Shown: positions 1-8,190, counted from the stretch's first letter. The stretch: 64,000 bases of DNA from Hirschia sp964351655 (GCA_964351655.1 CAYGPD010000009.1:1-64000); one strand, 5' to 3'. Program-made: numbers and translations. Notes: generated by a model from the sequence alone, not told the origin.

Positions 1-120
1 CACATTGCAACGCATTCTAGCAAAACGCGCCCCGCGTTAAGTGGGGAAGGGCGGTTCTGGGCCAAAGTGACATTACCTAATGATGGATTGATCGGCGGCT
101 TCATCTCAAAACGGACATAA
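1..120 (+). CDS. Possible 3' end of a truncated CDS
   Basis: A reading frame is open from the window edge to a TAA at 118-120 and would give about 39 residues ending in a protein-like stretch (…GRFWAKVTLPNDGLIGGF, then ISKRT). It converges on the SLATT gene. No family is recognised. A frame this short can be open by chance, so this is only a candidate tail of a gene whose body lies to the left. Confidence 0.25.
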   Translation, partial: HIATHSSKTRPALSGEGRFWAKVTLPNDGLIGGFISKRT

Positions 121-156
121 GCAGTGTTAGGAGATATGATGCTCAAGCCCACGATG

Positions 157-729
157 CTATAGAAATTGGTATAACAGAAAGATAATCGTACCAACGACCA
201 TGAGCGGAATGACTATAAAGAAACCTGCTGGTATCTTATCACGCCACGTGAAGTTCTTTTGCTCATCAATCCAATCGTATTGTTGCTGCCCAAAAAATTT
301 ATAGTGTGCATACGCGTCGCTCAAAAATGCCTGATTGCTTATCGAAACCAAATAGTACTGTTGTTCAATCTCCTTCAGCCTTTCAAAACTATCGTTTACG
401 TCCGCCCCCTGACGGACGCTTCTGTATAGGTCCCTGAGTTCGTTATATAGTTCTGTGAGTTTAATTCCTGCGTTTTCGTATTCATCCTTCTTGTTGATGA
501 ATGAGACAAGGAAAAGAGTAGCAACGCCGAATATCGTTAGCATTGCTGACGGTAGTTTCGCTGATAATGAGTCAAAAACCAAACTCAATATTCCGGTTGC
601 AATTGAAATAAAGCCAATTAACCCTGGCAGTTTTTCAGCCATGTCGAAAGTTGCGAAATGCTTCTTTGCTCCAAAACCAACATTATAACCAGTTTCGGCA
701 ATCGAACTTAGCAATTCATTTTTCTGCAT
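157..729 (-). CDS. SLATT-domain membrane protein, putative CBASS effector
   Basis: 190 residues. Two closely spaced hydrophobic helices at about 35-53 and 60-78 are followed by a long charged, helical cytoplasmic stretch, and a third hydrophobic helix closes the protein at about 168-189. This is the layout of SLATT (SMODS- and SLOG-associating 2TM effector) proteins. Members are thought to act as membrane-damaging effectors switched on by a nucleotide second messenger. The ATG lies one base after the stop of the CD-NTase gene, so the two are almost certainly co-transcribed and translationally coupled; a GGGAAGGG ribosome site sits in the end of the upstream gene. The assignment rests on topology and on the neighbour. 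The C-terminal third helix may be a subfamily trait. Pore formation is inferred. Confidence 0.75.
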   Translation of the reverse strand: MQKNELLSSIAETGYNVGFGAKKHFATFDMAEKLPGLIGFISIATGILSLVFDSLSAKLPSAMLTIFGVATLFLVSFINKKDEYENAGIKLTELYNELRDLYRSVRQGADVNDSFERLKEIEQQYYLVSISNQAFLSDAYAHYKFFGQQQYDWIDEQKNFTWRDKIPAGFFIVIPLMVVGTIIFLLYQFL

Positions 730-730
730 A

Positions 731-2074
731 TTACCCTTCCCGAGTTATCGGCACTCTAATGGCATCTCTAGCCACGACGACATCGTGGAGAACGGCATAA
801 CACTCAACCATGTGGTCACCCTCAAAGTCAGCGGTTTCCGACTTTTGCATTTGCCCTGCATCGGCGCTAATTTCCCCCCGTATGCAATCTCTTTCAATTG
901 CCTTAGCGCCTCTGTTTAGTACCTTCCAGTAAAGTACAAATCCATCGGGAACATTCTGCTCTGTCACTTCAAACTTCAAGCTTTTGTTGATGCGAAGAGG
1001 AAACCTCTTTGCGAGCATTCGTCTGAGATTTCGATTGCCAGAATTCTTATCTGTAACGGTACAATCTATCGAGATGTGATACCTAATATCGATGGGGAAC
1101 ATATCTTCAATATGCTTCTCGGTGTCTCTAGCTTGGTTTCCGTTTTCAGATACGAATGCTTTTTCGACTTCATCAGCAGGTTTTGGAAATTCTTTTCCAA
1201 AGAGCTTGCGCCAATCTTTGTAGTTCGTTTTATTTTCCGACGATGCTATCGCAGATTTACAGAGTTTGAGCGCCTTTTTTGATTTAGCTTGAAACTTCTT
1301 TTTTACTGCAACTCTCTGACCACTACCTAACGCAGCGTAGTAGTCTTTTTCTTTTTGATCGGCCAAATATTGAAAGAAGTCTGTCAGCAGATCAGGAAAT
1401 TTTGAGTATGCTGAACTGTCATATTTATCTGTACCGTTGAGAAAGTTGTGACAAAGGGTGTCTATGAGAAGGCCGCCCATTGCAACACCATGTTTGTTCT
1501 TCCAAGCTCTAGCCATCTTACAAAGCCATCTTAGGTTGTTATTCTTGTGAGCCACAAATTCGGTCATAGCCGTTATTTCAAGTTTGGGTTTAGTGACCTT
1601 CCACGAACCTTCGCCTTTGGTATATGGATACCTAAAGCTGCCATCTTTCAGTTCGAAGACTGGCTGTACTTCGACATAAAAATTCTTGTACAAAACGCGT
1701 ACTACCAGACCATCAACATATACTACCGTCGTCGGGTAGCGTTGCTTGATCGCATCTTTCGTCCTAGCGAGCAATTTGTATTGTCCGCCGGACTTATAAG
1801 TGTCCCATATACTGCTCGGCACGATGTAAAGCATGTCTAAATCAGATATGCCTTTGATGGCCGTATATCTCCCATATGAACCTACTTGCAACGTGTTGGC
1901 GGTTTTCGATTCTGTGTCGCGAAAGTTTTTATTCAAGGCGGCGGTTATCTCGCCGTAACGCAACGAAATTGTTTCTGCATTATCAATAGCGAGATTTGTG
2001 AGAAACTGTTTGAAGTGCTCTGTAATGCTCAAATCCAGCCATCCTTGAAGTTGTGCGCCCGTAAGTTCCACCAC
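731..2074 (-). CDS. CBASS CD-NTase (SMODS nucleotidyltransferase) with AGS-C-like C-terminal domain
   Basis: 447 residues. The polymerase-beta-like core carries the helix-Gly-Ser motif (VGSYGRY, G65-S66), the acidic pair D78/D80 in SDLDMLYIV and a third acidic residue E135 in FYVEVQPVF, as in cGAS/DncV-like enzymes. These make cyclic di- or trinucleotides on phage infection. The last 120 or so residues (from about DMFPIDIRYHI) are beta-rich and fit the AGS-C sensor domain seen on some SMODS proteins. The start is a GTG with no clear Shine-Dalgarno, so the N-terminus is uncertain. The SLATT effector gene follows with a one-base gap. No ubiquitin-like (E1/E2/JAB) or HORMA/TRIP13 ancillary genes are adjacent on this side, so this would be a minimal type I arrangement. 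The nucleotide product cannot be read from the sequence. Confidence 0.88.
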   Translation of the reverse strand: MVELTGAQLQGWLDLSITEHFKQFLTNLAIDNAETISLRYGEITAALNKNFRDTESKTANTLQVGSYGRYTAIKGISDLDMLYIVPSSIWDTYKSGGQYKLLARTKDAIKQRYPTTVVYVDGLVVRVLYKNFYVEVQPVFELKDGSFRYPYTKGEGSWKVTKPKLEITAMTEFVAHKNNNLRWLCKMARAWKNKHGVAMGGLLIDTLCHNFLNGTDKYDSSAYSKFPDLLTDFFQYLADQKEKDYYAALGSGQRVAVKKKFQAKSKKALKLCKSAIASSENKTNYKDWRKLFGKEFPKPADEVEKAFVSENGNQARDTEKHIEDMFPIDIRYHISIDCTVTDKNSGNRNLRRMLAKRFPLRINKSLKFEVTEQNVPDGFVLYWKVLNRGAKAIERDCIRGEISADAGQMQKSETADFEGDHMVECYAVLHDVVVARDAIRVPITREG

Positions 2075-2353
2075 AAGTAGGGTGCGCGACCAGAATTACA
2101 AGATGTTGTGAGAACATAAAGTAGATGAACACAATATGTGTCGGGTTTCGCGTAATCGAAGAATATTCGAATTCTGCAACTAAATAGAGTCTATAGCTCA
2201 CTAATGAGTCTCGCTACTCTCGTTAGAGACCCAAGATGACGAGGCGAAATGCACCTTTGTTTTATGTCTGGTTTTGCATCTATTTCGGCCATCCTAAATT
2301 CGAGGTAAAATGACCGCTTGTGGCGAACATCAGCCATCCGCTATGCAAGCGTC
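2075..2353. other. Gene-free gap between CBASS module and mmcB region
   Basis: About 280 bases that must hold the promoter of the CBASS pair. It has no convincing gene, tRNA end or long repeat. The near repeat TAGAGTCTATAG/GAGTCTCGCTACTC around 2183-2220 is too weak to call an attachment site. It probably marks the right edge of the accessory segment. Confidence 0.4.
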
Positions 2354-2848
2354 TTAGCCCTTCGTGCGCGGCAAGGGTGGGTCTTCAGGGGTAGGGCGGC
2401 CCGGTTTTGGGAAGAGGTCCAATTGTCGTGGGTCTGGTTTTTTAACCCGTGGCTTGCGGACACTTAGTCCAAAACGTTCACGGCGCTTTTCGGGGCGTGT
2501 GAAATAAATATCATCTGTATTTTCTTCTGCGCGGGCAGCTTTTTCAGCGATAATTTTTTGATCTTCAACTATTGCTTCGGCATCTGAAATGGATTTCCAG
2601 AAGGTGACGGCAAAAACAGTGTTCTCGTCTTTGTCTTCATACACTTGCACAAAGCCAAATGCGCGCGCTTTATCTGCCTCATCAAGCGCGTCCTCTAGTG
2701 CATCCCCTTTGGGTTTTAACCATTCGGTGACGAGGCTGACACGTGCTTTTGCAACAGAAAAGGCTTGCGCTTGAGTGGCGTAAAGTTTTGCGTCACCGCG
2801 AAACAATGCTGACTGCGCGTCTTGGGCAAGAGGGTAAGATAGTCCCAT
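2354..2848 (-). CDS. Conserved hypothetical protein, charged C-terminus
   Basis: 164 residues, family not recognised. The first 110 residues look like a small globular domain (helix, then FGFVQVYEDKD-type strands and FAVTFWKSI). The rest is low-complexity, Lys/Arg/Pro-rich and probably disordered, and includes a PRQLDLFPK stretch near 142-149 that contains the QLDLF pattern of beta-clamp-binding peptides. The ATG has AGGAG upstream at slightly long spacing. It lies 62 bases after mmcB on the same strand and may be co-transcribed with it. Given that context and the clamp-like motif, a role in DNA metabolism is possible but only inferred. Confidence 0.6.
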   Translation of the reverse strand: MGLSYPLAQDAQSALFRGDAKLYATQAQAFSVAKARVSLVTEWLKPKGDALEDALDEADKARAFGFVQVYEDKDENTVFAVTFWKSISDAEAIVEDQKIIAEKAARAEENTDDIYFTRPEKRRERFGLSVRKPRVKKPDPRQLDLFPKPGRPTPEDPPLPRTKG

Positions 2849-2910
2849 TTTGAACGGGATCTCCTGTAAAGCATCAATTGATGGACATATATCTAAGCCC
2901 AGAGCGAAGT

Positions 2911-3429
2911 TTATGCCATAGGAGGAGTCAAACTCTGGTAAAGACGGCTTGCCGCAAGTCTTGCAAATTTTATGGTAATTGCTTTCCTTCTTGGCCCTGT
3001 GAGTTTGTGCAGGCTTGGCTCTCTTATGATCGCGCCGCCAAATGCATCACAGATAATAAGACCAGTATGCGCGGGGAGGTGGTCTGTTGGGAAATCTTGA
3101 TCGACAGCGAAGTAGAAATAGTCGCAAAATTCAGCATATTCGGGCCATTTCTCGTCTGAGGCGAAATCACCGCGACATGACTTCACCTCAATGATGAGAA
3201 ATTCCCCTTTATGGTTAATGGCTAAAATATCAGCGCGGCGATTATTGGCTAAGGTGACTTCGCTAAGCCCTTTCCAGCCATGCTGATGAAGCACACGCAT
3301 TGCGCCGCTAAAAATGGCGTCCGCGCGGGATGTGTCGCGCTTGACTTGGGCGCTTGAATCGGTGGTTTGCAATGATTCTGATTCGTTCAGGATAGGTTCT
3401 GAATTTAACGGAACATTAACCATGAACAT
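2911..3429 (-). CDS. mmcB: MmcB-family DNA repair nuclease-like protein
   Basis: 172 residues. It matches the alphaproteobacterial MmcB family (formerly DUF1052), a restriction-endonuclease-fold protein linked in Caulobacter to survival of mitomycin C damage. The PD-(D/E)XK core is visible: D67 in RRADILAI and E81-V-K83 in FLIIEVKSCRGDF. The first ATG (3427-3429) has GGAAA upstream; a second ATG two codons in is an alternative start. A CtrA-type site lies inside the first codons. The gene is divergent from the zincin-like gene at 3557. Confidence 0.85.
   Translation of the reverse strand: MFMVNVPLNSEPILNESESLQTTDSSAQVKRDTSRADAIFSGAMRVLHQHGWKGLSEVTLANNRRADILAINHKGEFLIIEVKSCRGDFASDEKWPEYAEFCDYFYFAVDQDFPTDHLPAHTGLIICDAFGGAIIREPSLHKLTGPRRKAITIKFARLAASRLYQSLTPPMA
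3405..3419. promoter_or_regulatory. CtrA-type site TTAA-N7-TTAA
   Basis: TTAACGGAACATTAA matches the CtrA consensus TTAA-N7-TTAA exactly. It lies within codons 4-8 of mmcB and about 140 bases upstream of the divergent gene. A chance match is possible in AT-richer DNA. Confidence 0.45.
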
Positions 3430-3556
3430 TTTTCCAAAGGTTGCCAGAACGTTTCAGCAACTAGATCAAATTTACATGGAGTTGGAAAGGCTAGGTTAAT
3501 GAATATTTTGGCGCTAGTGTGGGGCCAAGATTTCAGCACGGAAGAGAATAGATTTA

Positions 3557-3994
3557 ATGGCTTTGCAAATTGTAGAATCTTGGGGGTGTGCACCAGACGC
3601 AAAAACGATTTTAAACATCGCCGAATCTGCGCTTCAAAAACTCAATCCCATTTTTCCTGAAAAAACCGGAGAGGTTAGATTGCATGTGCAGGAATTTGCA
3701 GATGAAGAAACGCTTGAAGCGCTTTACCTAGATGATGCTTATGCGTTGCTTGGTGTTTATTCTGGTATTGCATTATCACTAGAGTTGCATGCCGTATCAA
3801 AGCACCGTGATGCGGAGATTTGGCTGTTTCGTATGCCCATTTTACGCGCTTGGGCAGAGCAGGGTGATATCACGCTCGAAGCACTGATCACGCAAACCCT
3901 TGTCACTGAGCTAGCAGCCCACTATCGCTGGACCAGCACGCAAATAGCAGAGCTGTATCAGGCAGCCAGCTTGGCAGCACCAGACTTTGAATAA
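3557..3994 (+). CDS. Metallopeptidase-family (zincin_1/DUF1025) protein, zinc site degenerate
   Basis: 145 residues. The order EVRLHVQEFADEETLEAL, YALLGVYSGIALS, IWLFRMPILRAWAE and GDITLEALITQTLVTEL is that of the small bacterial zincin family (DUF1025), whose members end in a VxHEVGHHFGLSD zinc motif. Here the corresponding segment reads TELAAHYRW: the first and last histidines of HExxH are Thr and Ala, and only the Glu and a neighbouring His remain. It is therefore unlikely to be a zinc protease. The frame is intact, so it is either a pseudoenzyme or a decaying gene. GGAAGAG lies about 9 bases before the ATG. Confidence 0.75.
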   Translation: MALQIVESWGCAPDAKTILNIAESALQKLNPIFPEKTGEVRLHVQEFADEETLEALYLDDAYALLGVYSGIALSLELHAVSKHRDAEIWLFRMPILRAWAEQGDITLEALITQTLVTELAAHYRWTSTQIAELYQAASLAAPDFE

Positions 3995-4019
3995 TGTGGG
4001 TATTATCGACCTAAAGCGA

Positions 4020-4634
4020 CTAAACGCCTTTTTTTAAGTTGATGATAAGTGATTCAGTCACACGCTCTGCATACCCATCTGTAACCGGTGCACGCATAGC
4101 TGCGATACGGTGCCAAAGCGGCCCAAGCAGGCTTTCCATAGCGTAATCAATTTCCCAATCACGTCGGATAAGTCCCTTATTCGCTTGTTCAGCAAGAATG
4201 AAACGCAACGGCTTACGGATTGATTCTGTTGCCCATTTTCTGAAAAGTTCACCGGCTTCTTCGTCATCAGCTGCTGCCAGCAATATCCCACGCCAAATAT
4301 GCGCGCCATCACCTGTACGTATTGAGTTGAAAAGGGGGGAGATTAAAGCAAGAACCCGCTCTTCTGGGGTTGTGTTGGGATCTTCTGCTTTGGGTAGCTT
4401 TTCAAGCGCAGCTTCAACAATCATGCATGCAGGCGTGGGCCACCAACGATAGATTGTTTGCTTAGACGCTTTGGCATTTTTAGCAACTCGGTCTACGCTA
4501 AAGTTGCGCCACCCATGCTCCACCAACTCTTGTAGTGCCGCACTTTGCACTGCCAGACGAGAGACTTCGCTCCGCTTAGGGCCGACGCGGCGAGCTGTGG
4601 TTTTTGCTTTAGGTTTTGAAGTCGTTTCCGTCAT
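4020..4634 (-). CDS. TetR family transcriptional regulator
   Basis: 204 residues. After a basic 25-residue N-terminal tail comes a TetR-type DNA-binding domain with the helix-turn-helix at about 45-66 (FSVDRVAKNAKASKQTIYRWW). The C-terminal ligand domain is helical, with a LLGPLWHRI segment typical of TetR_C groups. It is divergent from the carbonic anhydrase gene with 268 bases between, so it may control itself and that gene. The ligand is unknown. Confidence 0.85.
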   Translation of the reverse strand: MTETTSKPKAKTTARRVGPKRSEVSRLAVQSAALQELVEHGWRNFSVDRVAKNAKASKQTIYRWWPTPACMIVEAALEKLPKAEDPNTTPEERVLALISPLFNSIRTGDGAHIWRGILLAAADDEEAGELFRKWATESIRKPLRFILAEQANKGLIRRDWEIDYAMESLLGPLWHRIAAMRAPVTDGYAERVTESLIINLKKGV

Positions 4635-4864
4635 GACCTCACGCCTCTTCGCTTGAAATAGTGATTTGCTTTCAGAAACACATCTTCGTTGATTTTAGAC
4701 ATAAAGGAAAGGCGCAAATGACTGATTTTTAATGGTCTAAGCGTGGGAGGATGAATTTAAAGATATGTTTGTTGGTAGATTCATGTAGACCGTCACACAG
4801 TCTTATTGACGCTATGCAAGGTGTATTACATCATGCATATGGTAGATGAAGAGATAGAAGTGTT

Positions 4865-4877
4865 CCGTATAATACGG
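4865..4877. promoter_or_regulatory. 13-bp palindrome over a TATAAT element
   Basis: CCGTATAATACGG is a perfect inverted repeat (6-bp arms, one central base) that contains TATAAT at 4868-4873, 26 bases before the GTG start of the carbonic anhydrase gene. No good -35 sits at the usual spacing. It could be an operator for the divergent TetR protein placed on the -10 element; that is inference. Confidence 0.4.
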
Positions 4878-4902
4878 ATAGAAACAATGGAGTAATCATC
4901 AC

Positions 4903-5559
4903 GTGTGTGCTGCTCGTACTGCTGAACAAGAACGGTTATTGACCGGATATCGTAGATTTAGATCAGGTCGGTATAAAGAAGCCGCTGAGCTTTATCGCCA
5001 ATTGGGTGCTTCCCAAGATCCTGATATTATGATTATCGCTTGTGCAGATAGTCGCGCCGACCCTGCGCTTATATTTGATGCTGCTCCGGGTGAATTTTTT
5101 GTTGTGCGTAACGTCGCTGCGCTTGTGCCGCCATATGATGAGTCTGGTGGGTATCACGGTGTGTCGGCAGCAGTTGAGTTTGCTGTTACAGCGCTGAAGG
5201 TAAAGCAAATTCTTGTCATGGGGCACGCAAATTGCGGTGGTGTAAAAGCTTCACTTTCGGCAGCTAAAGACAAACCTGTTGGCCGTTTTATTGCACCTTG
5301 GGTCGAGATTGCGGATGAAGCGCGCGACAAAGTTTTGGCGTGTGCCGAGCACGATACAAGTGATAAACGTCAATTGGCGCTGGAACATGGCGTTGTTGGT
5401 CAATCCATCACGAATTTGATGACATTCCCATTTGTAAAACAAGCGGTTGATGCTGAGCAGCTTATGATTGAAGGCGCATGGTTTTCTATTGCTGAAGGAA
5501 AGCTTTTGTGGCGCAATTGGGGGTCTGGAGACTTTTTTGAAGTTGATCCTAACGCTTAA
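4903..5559 (+). CDS. Beta-class carbonic anhydrase
   Basis: 218 residues, normal length for the family. It interconverts CO2 and bicarbonate using zinc. The zinc ligands C47 (ACADSR), H108 and C111 (GHANCGG) and the catalytic Asp-Arg pair D49/R51 are all present. Translation starts at a GTG with GGAG ten bases upstream. It is divergent from a TetR regulator; expression may depend on the palindrome just upstream. Confidence 0.92.
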   Translation: MCAARTAEQERLLTGYRRFRSGRYKEAAELYRQLGASQDPDIMIIACADSRADPALIFDAAPGEFFVVRNVAALVPPYDESGGYHGVSAAVEFAVTALKVKQILVMGHANCGGVKASLSAAKDKPVGRFIAPWVEIADEARDKVLACAEHDTSDKRQLALEHGVVGQSITNLMTFPFVKQAVDAEQLMIEGAWFSIAEGKLLWRNWGSGDFFEVDPNA

Positions 5560-5574
5560 AGCTATCCAATAGCA

Positions 5575-6210
5575 CTAATGAATGTTTGATGGTGGAAAAA
5601 GGGTTACATAAAGCGCGAAAAGCGCTGATCCCATCATCAATAAAGCTGCAGCGCGGTTGAACCATTTGACGAAGTTTTCACTGTGAAAGTTTCTGGCAAG
5701 GCGTTCAGCCGCGATTGCATAGACTCCCAATCCAAACAGCTCAGTGACCGTTATTGTAATGACGATTATGATGATTTGCGGCAGTAGGGGTTGGTCTGAG
5801 CTTATATAGGCTGGAAGTAGCCCGCCGAAAAATACCAATGCGTTGGGATTTGCAAGTTGCAACCCAAGTCCTTTTGCAAAAAGGACGCGGCGTCTTGGAA
5901 TATTCCTATTCTCTAAATCAATGGTGTGGCTATTGCGAACCATATTCCAAGCCAACCAGAAAATAAAAGCGACACCGCCCAGTTTTAGAAAAAGGAATAA
6001 GTCGGGGAATGTCGCTGCTAGCGCAGCTGCACCTGATACCGCTAGTGCAATCCAGAATAGGTTGGCCGTGGAGATGCCCACTCCCGCAATCATTGCAGGT
6101 CCAACACTGTATTTAAGGGAAGATGCCGTCACAAGCATAACAGCGGGACCGGGGGTGAGGCCACCGGAAAAGAAGAGTACGCAAAGAGCAAGCCAAATAG
6201 AAAAGTCCAT
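5575..6210 (-). CDS. LysE/RhtB family amino-acid exporter
   Basis: 211 residues from the ATG at 6208-6210, chosen because it gives the family N-terminus MDFSIWLAL followed by the GLTPGPAVMLV motif. A longer TTG start at 6252 would add 14 non-family residues. Six hydrophobic helices are visible. LysE proteins export amino acids or related small metabolites across the inner membrane; the substrate cannot be read here. The chosen start codon is buried in a 13-bp perfect inverted repeat, which suggests control of translation. It converges on the carbonic anhydrase gene. Confidence 0.85.
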   Translation of the reverse strand: MDFSIWLALCVLFFSGGLTPGPAVMLVTASSLKYSVGPAMIAGVGISTANLFWIALAVSGAAALAATFPDLFLFLKLGGVAFIFWLAWNMVRNSHTIDLENRNIPRRRVLFAKGLGLQLANPNALVFFGGLLPAYISSDQPLLPQIIIIVITITVTELFGLGVYAIAAERLARNFHSENFVKWFNRAAALLMMGSALFALYVTLFPPSNIH

Positions 6211-6233
6211 GACGGCATATCCGTCATGGACTT
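6203..6233 (-). promoter_or_regulatory. Perfect 13-bp hairpin over the LysE start codon
   Basis: AAGTCCATGACGG (6203-6215) and CCGTCATGGACTT (6221-6233) are exact complements separated by CATAT. In the mRNA this stem includes the ATG of the exporter gene, leaving no open Shine-Dalgarno next to it. It may be a structure that must be opened for translation, or a protein-binding palindrome in the DNA. Confidence 0.55.
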
Positions 6234-6286
6234 CTATTAGGTCAATGCCCAATTAGAATAAATTGAGCGAAAACTGATTTTTAAAC

Positions 6287-6814
6287 CTATTTTTTTGCGC
6301 GTTCTACAGCTTGCATGATAAGTTCTTCTGCTTTTTCGCGGTCACCCCAACCTTTGATTTTTACCCATTTACCTGGTTCAAGGTCTTTGTAGTGCGTAAA
6401 GAAGTGCTCAATACGCTGCGGAGTGATTTCTGGAAGATCGGTATAGTTGTGAACATTGTTGTAGAATGCTGTCATTTTTTGATGAGGAACAGCGAGAATT
6501 TTTTCATCTTCTCCGCCATCATCTTCCATCATCAAAACACCAACAGGGCGTACACGTAACACACAACCAGGAATTAGAGCGCGCTGGCCAATACACATCA
6601 CATCAATTGGATCACCATCTAATGACAATGTGTGCGGTACAAAACCATAGTTACATGGGTAACGCATTGGTGTGTAAAGGTAACGGTCCACAAACATGGC
6701 ACCAGAATCTTTGTCGATTTCATATTTGATTGGCTCGCCACCCAATGGCACTTCAATCACTACGTTTAGGTCTTTAGGGGCATCTTTCCCTAAGCTGACT
6801 TTATTAAGATCCAT
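6287..6814 (-). CDS. ppa: Inorganic pyrophosphatase
   Basis: 175 residues, the usual size of family I soluble pyrophosphatases. It hydrolyses the pyrophosphate made by biosynthetic reactions, including that of the argininosuccinate synthase encoded upstream. The DGDPID signature (66-71) and the substrate residues E21, K30, E32, R44 and Y56 are in place. It lies 131 bases downstream of argG on the same strand. Confidence 0.95.
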   Translation of the reverse strand: MDLNKVSLGKDAPKDLNVVIEVPLGGEPIKYEIDKDSGAMFVDRYLYTPMRYPCNYGFVPHTLSLDGDPIDVMCIGQRALIPGCVLRVRPVGVLMMEDDGGEDEKILAVPHQKMTAFYNNVHNYTDLPEITPQRIEHFFTHYKDLEPGKWVKIKGWGDREKAEELIMQAVERAKK

Positions 6815-6945
6815 GTCCCTAAAATCCCTTTTTATTTATAATAGACCCGTTCTGGTCCACTATATCCTCAATTCACAGTTTGGACAAAAGGGAATGCAAG
6901 CAATGTGCTAACTTTCCCTTTCATTTTCACTGTCAAATTAGCTGA

Positions 6946-8190
6946 TTACAGATTTCTACCAGCTTTTTTATCACGAGAAGCCAATAAACGTAGGCGAAGT
7001 GCATTCAGTTTGATGAAGCCTTCAGCATCTTTTTGATCGTAGGCACCTGCATCGTCTTCAAAAGTCACGTGCGCTTCTGAATAGAGTGAGTATGGGCTTG
7101 TACGTGCAATGAGGTGAACGCCACCTTTGTATAGCTTTAAGCGAACTTCGCCTGTTACCATGCTCTGAGACGTGTCGATTGCAGCTTGCAGCATTTCGCG
7201 TTCTGGTGACCACCAAAAACCGTTATAGATTAGCTCTGCGTAACGTGGCATTAGCTCGTCTTTAAGGTGAGCTGCCCCGCGATCAAGCGTGATCTGTTCG
7301 ATACCACGATGCGCAACAAGGAGAATTGACCCGCCTGGAGTTTCGTAAATACCGCGTGATTTCATTCCGACAAAGCGGTTTTCCAATAGATCTAAGCGAC
7401 CAATACCATGTTTGCCGCCCATCTCGTTTAGTTTGGTAAGAAGTGAAGCAGGTGAAAGCTTTTCACCATTGATTGATACGGCATCGCCGCGTTCAAAACC
7501 AATTGTGATTTCTTCAGGAGTGTTTGGTGCATCCTCAGGAGATACTGTACGTTGGAATACAAAATCAGGTGCAACTTGGCCTGGGTCTTCCAATGCTTTA
7601 CCTTCTGAAGAGGTGTGCAGCATATTTGCATCAACAGAGAAGGGGGCCTCACCACGTTTATCTTTTGGAACTGGAATTCCGTGTTTTTCAGCAAATTCCA
7701 AAAGGTGTGTACGTGATTTGAATTCCCAGTCACGCCAAGGTGCAATGACACGAATATCTGGGTTTAAGGCATAATAGCCAAGTTCGAAACGGACTTGGTC
7801 ATTACCTTTACCTGTCGCACCGTGACATACGGCATCTGCGCCAACCATTTGTGCAATTTCGATTTGGCGTTTTGAAATTAACGGACGGGCGATTGAAGTT
7901 CCTAGAAGATATACGCCTTCATAAACGGTATTTGCCCTGAACATCGGGAAAACGTAATCGCGAACGAAATCTTCGCGAAGATCATCAATGAAGATGTTTT
8001 CTTCTTTAATGCCAAGCTGTAGAGCTTTTTCGCGCGCAGGGCCAAGCTCCTCTCCTTGTCCAAGGTCAGCTGTAAATGTTACAACTTCACACCCAAATTC
8101 AGTCTGAAGCCATTTTAAAATAATAGATGTGTCGAGTCCTCCTGAGTAGGCGAGAACGACTTTTTTCGGTGGCTTAGAGACGAGTGACAT
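6946..8190 (-). CDS. argG: Argininosuccinate synthase
   Basis: 414 residues. It joins citrulline and aspartate using ATP in the seventh step of arginine synthesis. The N-terminal ATP pyrophosphatase motif AYSGGLDTS (14-22) and the CHGATGKGNDQVRFE substrate segment are intact. The ATG is well placed and length is normal. It is divergent from the rhodanese gene with a 469-base gap. Confidence 0.96.
   Translation of the reverse strand: MSLVSKPPKKVVLAYSGGLDTSIILKWLQTEFGCEVVTFTADLGQGEELGPAREKALQLGIKEENIFIDDLREDFVRDYVFPMFRANTVYEGVYLLGTSIARPLISKRQIEIAQMVGADAVCHGATGKGNDQVRFELGYYALNPDIRVIAPWRDWEFKSRTHLLEFAEKHGIPVPKDKRGEAPFSVDANMLHTSSEGKALEDPGQVAPDFVFQRTVSPEDAPNTPEEITIGFERGDAVSINGEKLSPASLLTKLNEMGGKHGIGRLDLLENRFVGMKSRGIYETPGGSILLVAHRGIEQITLDRGAAHLKDELMPRYAELIYNGFWWSPEREMLQAAIDTSQSMVTGEVRLKLYKGGVHLIARTSPYSLYSEAHVTFEDDAGAYDQKDAEGFIKLNALRLRLLASRDKKAGRNL

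Noticed and set aside
1..130. GTTAAGT at 36-42 and CCTAA/TTAGG pair resembling integron attC core sites
   Set aside because: The paired inner boxes and spacing of attC are not there, and no integrase or cassette array is visible.
1983..2201. 72-codon minus-strand frame overlapping the CD-NTase start
   Set aside because: It shares sequence with the real gene in another frame and shows no protein character.
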